In this document: piece by piece, positions 52,900 through 57,914 of the stretch
How the letters are laid out: the number at the start of each line of letters is the position of its first letter
Numbering within the stretch: the first letter of the stretch is position 1
Source: Chromobacterium haemolyticum DSM 19808
GTDB lineage: Bacteria > Pseudomonadota > Gammaproteobacteria > Burkholderiales > Chromobacteriaceae
Direction of reading: 5' to 3'
Assembly (NCBI RefSeq): GCF_000711885.1
Contig: NZ_KL543995.1
Location: 1-57,914 of the forward strand
DNA length: 57,914 bases
The notes under the pieces: generated by a model
The model's input: only the letters and a program-made list of their open reading frames with translations
Told to the model about the DNA's origin: nothing
Database searches by the model: none
Made by a program: the position numbers and the translations under genes

Positions 52900-54000
52900 T
52901 CAGGATTTCCGGAACAGCAGGGACAAGGCCTGGCCGATGGGACGAGCCGGCCGGTTGCGGTAGCTCAACAGCGCAAGCGCCAACGCCAGCATGGCCAGGT
53001 GCACCAACAGCACCAGCCAGACGCCGGCCTTGCCCTGGGCCACCCAGTTGCGGGCCACGGTCAGTCCGTTCTGATAAACAAAGAAAACCAGCAAAGACAG
53101 CAGTAGATTGTAGGTCTGGCCGCTGCGCGGGTTGAAATAGGACATCGGAATCGCCAGCAGCGCCAGAATCACGCAGCTGATCGGCATCGACAGCCGCCAA
53201 GCCAGTTCGGCGCGGTAGTCGGCGGAGTCCTGGCTCAGCAATTGGGCGGTGGGAATGGCCTGGCGGTTGCCGGAGGGGCCCGGCATCTGCTGGCTTTCGC
53301 CGATGCCGGCGGTGTAGCGCTGAAATTCCGCCACCTCGTAATTGGCGCTGCCCGGCTCGCCTACGTAGCGCTGCCCATGTTCCAGCACCACCACGCGCTC
53401 CCCGTCCGGCTTCGTGGTAATAAAACCGGATTTGGCGAAAATGGTGGCCACTTTGCCGTCGGTGATTTCCTGCATGAAAATATTAGTGGCCGCGCCGTGC
53501 TCGCCAGAGTAGTTCTCAATAAAATATACCTTGTTGGACGAGGCGGATTCTTTGAACACGCCGGGGGAGATTGCGGAAACCTCCTCGCGGCGTTTGATCT
53601 GTTCGGCATAGTCTTGGCTGCGTTGGTCCGCCCACGGCCCGATGAACAGGGTGACGCCGGCGATCAGCATCGCCAGCGGCAGGGTGAAGCGCATCACCGG
53701 CCACACCCAATTGCTCAAAGACAGGCCGGAACTGAGCCAGACCACCATCTCGTGATCGCGCCAAATACGGGTCAATACCACCAAAATGGTGGCGAAAACC
53801 GTCAAAATCATCAATACCGGGAAAAAGCCCAGCGTGGTGAAGCCAAGCACCGCGGCAACGGCCTCGTTGGCCATTTGTCCTTCGGCCGCACGGCCCAGAA
53901 GATTGACTGCCTGAGTGGAAACGATAATCGCCAGGAGCACGATGAAAACGCCTAATGCGCTCAAAGTCAGCTCGCGAGTCAGGCTTTTTTGAAAAACCAT
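52900..54000 (-). CDS. lptF: LPS export ABC transporter permease LptF
   Basis: Partner of LptG. It has 366 residues. MVFQKSLTRELTLSALGVFIVLLAIIV gives the first helix; further helices at about 50-75 and 100-122; the periplasmic domain about 128-265 (EEVSAISPGVFKESASSNKVYFIENY); and C-terminal helices from about 272. First gene of lptF-lptG-glnD, divergent from pepA across a 201-base control region. Confidence 0.95.
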   Translation of the reverse strand: MVFQKSLTRELTLSALGVFIVLLAIIVSTQAVNLLGRAAEGQMANEAVAAVLGFTTLGFFPVLMILTVFATILVVLTRIWRDHEMVVWLSSGLSLSNWVWPVMRFTLPLAMLIAGVTLFIGPWADQRSQDYAEQIKRREEVSAISPGVFKESASSNKVYFIENYSGEHGAATNIFMQEITDGKVATIFAKSGFITTKPDGERVVVLEHGQRYVGEPGSANYEVAEFQRYTAGIGESQQMPGPSGNRQAIPTAQLLSQDSADYRAELAWRLSMPISCVILALLAIPMSYFNPRSGQTYNLLLSLLVFFVYQNGLTVARNWVAQGKAGVWLVLLVHLAMLALALALLSYRNRPARPIGQALSLLFRKS

Positions 54001-54201
54001 TTATTCAGTGCCTTTTTGACTTTTCATGAAAAGCATTGTGATAATTCCGGGGACCATCCAGAAACGTCAAAAACGGACGATTTCGGAATCAACAACAAAA
54101 TCCGTCTTCACCGGAAGGCCGGGCCGTCAGGATTCTACCTGCGCATCGACGGCCGGTTAAGAGGTGTAGCTACAGACACTCGCTCTACACGGGAGTTCTC
54201 A

Positions 54202-55767
54202 ATGGAATTTAACATAAAAAGCGGCAGTCCGGAAAAGCAACGGGTAGCTTGCGTTATCGTCGGCGTATACGAATCCCGCAAGCTGACTTTCGCGGCGGAT
54301 CTGCTGGATCGCATCTCCAACGGCTTCATCAGCGACGTGCTGCGTCACGGCGACATGGAAGGGAAGCTGGGCAGCACGCTGGTGCTGCACTCGGTGCCGC
54401 ACACCCTATGCGACCGGGTGATGTTGGTGGGCTTGGGCAAGGAGCGGGAGTTCCGCGCCAAGGAATACCGCGAGGCGGTGCGGGCCTCGATCAAGGCCTT
54501 GACCCAGACTTCCGCGGTGGAAGCGGTCAGCTACCTGAGCGAACTGACAGTCAAGAAGCACGATGTAGAGTGGATGATAGAGCAGGCGGCGGTGGTGACG
54601 CTGGACGCCTTGTACCGTTTCGACCGCTTCAAGAGCAAGGTGGACGAATCCGTGCGAGAGCCGCGCAAGCTGACGCTGGCGGTACCGCGCCGCAGCGATC
54701 TCGCCGACGGCGAAAAGGGCTTGCAACGCGGCCTGGCCATTGGCAGCGGCATGAGGCTGGCCAAGGATCTGGGCAACCTGCCGGGCAATGTTTGCACTCC
54801 CAGCTATCTGGGCGAAGAAGCGCGCCAGATGGCCGCCGCTTTCGGAGTGGACGCCGAAATCCTGGGCCCCAAGCAAATCGCCGAACTGGGCATGGGTTCT
54901 TTCCTGTCCGTGGCCAAGGGCAGCACTGAAGAAGCGCGGCTGATCGTGCTGCGCCATCATGGCGCCAAAGACAAAGGCGACAAGCCCATCGTGCTGGTGG
55001 GCAAGGGCATCACCTTCGACTCCGGCGGCATCTCGTTGAAGCCGGGCGAGGGCATGGACGAGATGAAGTACGATATGTGCGGCGCGGCCACCGTGCTGGG
55101 CGCTTTCCGCGCCGCGGTGGAAATGAACCTGCCGCTGAACCTGGTTGCCATCGTGCCCACTTGCGAAAACATGCCCAACGGCAACGCGTTGAAGCCGGGC
55201 GACATTGTCACCTCGATGTCCGGCCAGACCATCGAGATTCTGAACACCGACGCCGAAGGCCGACTGATTCTGTGCGACGCGCTGACCTACGCCGAGCGTT
55301 TCGACCCGGCCACCGTGATCGACGTGGCCACGCTGACCGGCGCCTGCGTGGTCGCGCTGGGCCATATCGCCACAGCGCTGTACAGCAACCAGGACAGCCT
55401 GGCGCGCGAGCTGCTGGCCGCCGGCGAGGAAGTGGCCGACCGCGCTTGGCATATGCCGCTGTGGGACGAGTACCAGGACATGTTGAAGAGCCCGTTCGCC
55501 GATATGGCGAATATCGGCGGACGTCCGGGCGGCAGCATCACTGCGGCCTGCTTCCTGTCGCGCTACGCCAAGGCTTACGATTGGGCGCATTTGGATATCG
55601 CCGGCACCGCCTGGAAGGGCGGCAAGGACAAGGGCGCCACCGCGCGTCCGGTGCCTTTGCTGGTGCAGTTCCTGCAAGACCGCGCGGACATCGCGTTGGG
55701 CAATGTGGTGCGACGCGGCCGTCCGCGCCGTGAAACCCCTGAAACGGTGGACGATGAGCAGGATTGA
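54202..55767 (+). CDS. pepA: Leucyl aminopeptidase
   Basis: Cytosolic hexameric M17 zinc/manganese aminopeptidase; in E. coli it also binds DNA. It has 521 residues, slightly longer than usual because of an acidic/Arg tail (RRGRPRRETPETVDDEQD). The metal site is in VGKGITFDSGGISLKP (about 265-280) and the M17 signature NTDAEGRL (about 349). The frame is open upstream through the lptF start, but GGGAG at 54191-54195 and the family start MEFNIKSG put initiation at 54202. It overlaps holC by 14 bases. Confidence 0.95.
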   Translation: MEFNIKSGSPEKQRVACVIVGVYESRKLTFAADLLDRISNGFISDVLRHGDMEGKLGSTLVLHSVPHTLCDRVMLVGLGKEREFRAKEYREAVRASIKALTQTSAVEAVSYLSELTVKKHDVEWMIEQAAVVTLDALYRFDRFKSKVDESVREPRKLTLAVPRRSDLADGEKGLQRGLAIGSGMRLAKDLGNLPGNVCTPSYLGEEARQMAAAFGVDAEILGPKQIAELGMGSFLSVAKGSTEEARLIVLRHHGAKDKGDKPIVLVGKGITFDSGGISLKPGEGMDEMKYDMCGAATVLGAFRAAVEMNLPLNLVAIVPTCENMPNGNALKPGDIVTSMSGQTIEILNTDAEGRLILCDALTYAERFDPATVIDVATLTGACVVALGHIATALYSNQDSLARELLAAGEEVADRAWHMPLWDEYQDMLKSPFADMANIGGRPGGSITAACFLSRYAKAYDWAHLDIAGTAWKGGKDKGATARPVPLLVQFLQDRADIALGNVVRRGRPRRETPETVDDEQD

Positions 55768-56176
55768 TTTTTACACCAAAGTGGCCGATCCGCAGGGCTT
55801 CGCCTGCCTGCTGGCGGCCACGGTGATGCGCAAGGGGGAGCGGCTGCTGGTCTGGTTCGACAGCGAGCAGCAGCTCGATACCTTCAGCCGACAGCTGTGG
55901 AGTTTTGGCGATACCCGCTTCGTGCCGCACTGCCGGCTGGGCGCAGACGAGGCGGCGGACACGCCGATCTGGCTGACCGCCCGCCTGCCGGATGCGTTGG
56001 AGCACCCGGTTTTGTTGAATCTGGGATCGAATTTGCCGGAGCGGATGGAGCGCTTTGATCGTATTCTGGAAATAGTCGGACGCGACGAAGCGTCGCTGGA
56101 GACGGCGCGCCTGCGGTTCAAGGCGTATCGCGAGCGCGGTTATGCAATCGAACATCACGACATGAGCAACAAGTGA
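55754..56176 (+). CDS. holC: DNA polymerase III subunit chi
   Basis: Links the clamp-loader psi subunit to SSB at the replication fork. It has 140 residues. MSRIDFYTKVADPQGFACLLAATVMRKGERLLVWFDSEQQLDTFSRQLW is the typical N-terminal half; FVPHC and ERFDRILEIVGRD follow. ATG 55754 lies inside the end of pepA, so it is coupled to it. This pepA-holC order is widespread in proteobacteria. Confidence 0.93.
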   Translation: MSRIDFYTKVADPQGFACLLAATVMRKGERLLVWFDSEQQLDTFSRQLWSFGDTRFVPHCRLGADEAADTPIWLTARLPDALEHPVLLNLGSNLPERMERFDRILEIVGRDEASLETARLRFKAYRERGYAIEHHDMSNK

Positions 56177-56178
56177 CC

Positions 56179-57914
56179 ATGAGCGAGCCGTCAAAGCCCA
56201 AAGAGCCTGACTGGTCCGGCCTCAACCTGCCGGTGTTGACCGAGGTGGTGGATGAGTCGCAAGTGCCTACCTTGGGCGACGAAGTCATCGACATTCCCGA
56301 TTTTGATTTCTCCAGCGAACTGGACGCGCTGGCCGACCAGTTGGGCGAACTGCCGCAGGATTTGCCCGCCGAGTTGGAAATTCCCGAACTGAGCCTGGAA
56401 GAACTGATCGCCGCCCCTGTTGCCGGCGAAGAACCGTTGCTGGACCTGGCTTCGCTGCCGTCGCTGGATCTGGACGACATACCTGCCTCCGAGCTTGGCA
56501 TCGAGCAAGTGCTGCCAGGTTGGAGTCCCGCCGCGGCCTCGCCGGAAGCGGCGCAGCCGCCGGCGGCGGAGACCGGTGATTTCGAATTCTTGTTGCAGCC
56601 GGCCGGCGAGGAGCAAGCAGCGGAGGCCGTGGCTGACGAACCCGCGTCTATCGCGGAAGAGGCGCTGGCGGCGGTTCCTGCTTCGGCGCCCGTTGCCGAG
56701 CCCCTAATGGCCGAAGCTGAGCCGGCAAGGGACGCCGCGCTTGCGGCCGCTGAGCCGGAACCCGTTGGTATAGAGATTCCGGGTGCGGTGGCGCCAACCG
56801 CCGAGCCGCCCGCGCCGACGCCTTTCACTTCCATTTCCTTGGATAGCTTGCCCACCGGCGTGCTGGGCGGCGGAGTCGGACCGGAAACCCAGGTGGACAG
56901 CTTGCTGCCGAGTTGGCCGGAGAGCGCGGCGCAAGAACCCGTGCCTGTCTGGCCGGAATCCGCCGAGGCCCCATCCGTCGGCGCGCCGGAAGCGGCGGCG
57001 GAAGGCCCAGAGCCATTTGCGCCGCCTATGGGCGATAACGCCGCCGACCCCTTCCTGGCGCCGCCCGAGGCGGATGAACTGGCCGCGTTGGCGCTGGAAC
57101 CCGCGCCGGCGTTTGATGATGCGCCGGCCGTAGCGCCCGAGGCGGTGTTTGAATCGGAGATGGCGTTTCCCGATGGGATGATTTCGCCGGAGTCCTCCGC
57201 CGTCCCTGAGCTTGACGTGCCGGGAGAGGAGCCCTTGCTGGCCGAGATCGACCAGGCACTGGCGGGGGGGCGGACGGAGCCTGTCATGGCGATGCCGGAA
57301 GCTGTTGAGGCGGATGCGCCGATGATGGATTCCGCGTTTTCCGCACCGGTGGCCGAACCTGTGTTGGACGAGACGCTGGAGCTACAAGCCGCAGATCTGG
57401 ACGTCCCGCAGATGGATGCAGTGTTTGCCGAGCCGGCGAAAGCCGAAGCGGTGCCTGAGCCTGTGTTGAACGAGGCGTTGGAACCACAAGTTGCTGAACT
57501 GGACGTTCCGCAACTGGATGCCGCATTTGCGGAACCAGCGAAAGAAGCGGTGCCTGAGCCTGTGCTGGACGAGCCGCTGGGGCCGCAAGCTGCAGATCTG
57601 GAGGTTCCGCATCTGGACGCTGCGTTTGCAGAGCCGACGGAGGCCGAAGCGGCGGCAGAGTCTGTGCCGGAAGAAGTGCTGGAACCGAAAGTCGTCGAAT
57701 CAGAGGTTCCGCATCTTGACGCTGCGTTTGCGGAGCCGGCGGAAGCCGATGCGGTGGCAGAGTCTGTGCTGAACGAGTCGTTGGAACCACAAGTTACTGA
57801 ACTAGACGTTCCGCGGCTGGACGATGCGTTTGCCGAGCAGACGGAGGCCGAAGCTGCGGCAGAGTCTGTGCTGGAAGAAGTGCTGGAGCCGAAAGTCGTC
57901 GAATCAGAGGTTCC
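56179..57914 (+). CDS. Acidic, Ala/Pro/Glu-rich tandem-repeat protein, 3' end outside the window
   Basis: Open from ATG 56179 to the window edge (over 578 residues), 2 bases after holC. It begins MSEPSKPKEPDWSGLNLPVL followed by TEVVDE; the P-V-L-T-E-V-V motif recalls the DUF2486-type proteins that follow holC in Burkholderia, a resemblance from memory. Very acidic, with short repeats such as LDxAFAEP; no signal peptide or membrane segment so far. From residue 394 it becomes a tandem array of 34-residue units. Likely intrinsically disordered. Function unknown. Confidence 0.8.
   Translation, partial: MSEPSKPKEPDWSGLNLPVLTEVVDESQVPTLGDEVIDIPDFDFSSELDALADQLGELPQDLPAELEIPELSLEELIAAPVAGEEPLLDLASLPSLDLDDIPASELGIEQVLPGWSPAAASPEAAQPPAAETGDFEFLLQPAGEEQAAEAVADEPASIAEEALAAVPASAPVAEPLMAEAEPARDAALAAAEPEPVGIEIPGAVAPTAEPPAPTPFTSISLDSLPTGVLGGGVGPETQVDSLLPSWPESAAQEPVPVWPESAEAPSVGAPEAAAEGPEPFAPPMGDNAADPFLAPPEADELAALALEPAPAFDDAPAVAPEAVFESEMAFPDGMISPESSAVPELDVPGEEPLLAEIDQALAGGRTEPVMAMPEAVEADAPMMDSAFSAPVAEPVLDETLELQAADLDVPQMDAVFAEPAKAEAVPEPVLNEALEPQVAELDVPQLDAAFAEPAKEAVPEPVLDEPLGPQAADLEVPHLDAAFAEPTEAEAAAESVPEEVLEPKVVESEVPHLDAAFAEPAEADAVAESVLNESLEPQVTELDVPRLDDAFAEQTEAEAAAESVLEEVLEPKVVESEV
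57358..57914 (+). repeat. 102-bp coding tandem repeats, at least 5.5 units
   Basis: Units start at 57358, 57460, 57559, 57661, 57763 and 57865 (the second is 99 bp, the rest 102 bp; the last is cut). Translated consensus: (P/S)VLxExLEPQxxxLDVPxLD, then AAFAEPxEAEAxxE. Units 4 and 6 are nearly identical over their shared length (LEPKVVESEV), and unit 5 resembles unit 2 (LEPQVTELDV), which shows a 204-bp higher-order period and recent duplication. Confidence 0.88.

Noticed and set aside
53989-54201. Upstream in-frame extension of pepA
   Set aside because: It runs through the lptF start and promoter region and has no similarity to the PepA N-terminus; GGGAG before 54202 marks the real start.
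57358-57914. Evenly spaced repeats that might suggest a CRISPR array
   Set aside because: The units are in frame, protein-coding, 102 bp long without unique spacers; it is a coding tandem repeat.

Overview
The window is a gene-dense, GC-rich chromosomal segment of a betaproteobacterium. Gene content points to the order Neisseriales, most likely Chromobacterium or a close relative. The clues are a betaproteobacterial-type proteasome homolog beside Hsp33, two FimV-like proteins, a secreted M9 collagenase and S53 sedolisin, and a pepA-holC block opposite lptFG-glnD. The genus is inferred from gene content, not from a database comparison.

Layout. 1-145: the 3' part of a 5S rRNA and its terminator, the end of an rRNA operon. 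167-8206: a DsrE-like protein, a PutA without the usual N-terminal DNA-binding domain, two related branched-chain amino-acid-binding lipoproteins pointing at each other around a GlsB-type membrane protein, and a cysteine-rich DUF1289/CWC fusion. 8328-12866: a complete MacA-MacB-TolC-type efflux operon. 12904-17150: the accessory part of the window, with two unknown proteins, dispersed inverted-repeat elements, an IS5-like transposase remnant joined to an ankyrin fragment, an unknown protein with a disordered N-terminus, and an XRE/MmyB-type regulator. 17320-24394: the leucine operon (leuC, an entericidin-like lipoprotein, leuD, a methyltransferase, a small membrane protein, leuB), then asd behind a structured leader and an Asd-like Usg-1 protein. 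24614-29615: two FimV-like proteins in tandem. 29843-34197: truA-trpF-trpB-trpA-accD.

34245-39139: a solute-binding protein, an ABC-F ATPase, TsaD, an OsmC protein and a small unknown gene under a clear Fur box. 39362-40836: proteasome homolog plus Hsp33, translationally coupled. 41061-48950: collagenase lipoprotein, patatin-like lipase, GAF protein, ribA, a HugZ-like protein and the sedolisin. 49241-57914: lptF-lptG-glnD on the minus strand, divergent from pepA-holC-(acidic tandem-repeat protein, cut by the window end).

Most of the window is housekeeping metabolism (proline and branched-chain amino-acid use, Leu, Thr/Lys/Met precursor, Trp, riboflavin, fatty acids) and envelope or protein quality control. 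The items most worth following are: a family of about 150-bp inverted-repeat elements (three full copies and one short derivative); a Fur-controlled unknown gene; the proteasome homolog/Hsp33 pair; a sequence block shared upstream of the two secreted proteases; the structured asd leader; tandem fimV paralogs; and the expanding 102-bp coding repeat at the right end. I see no CRISPR array, prophage, intact insertion sequence or tRNA gene.
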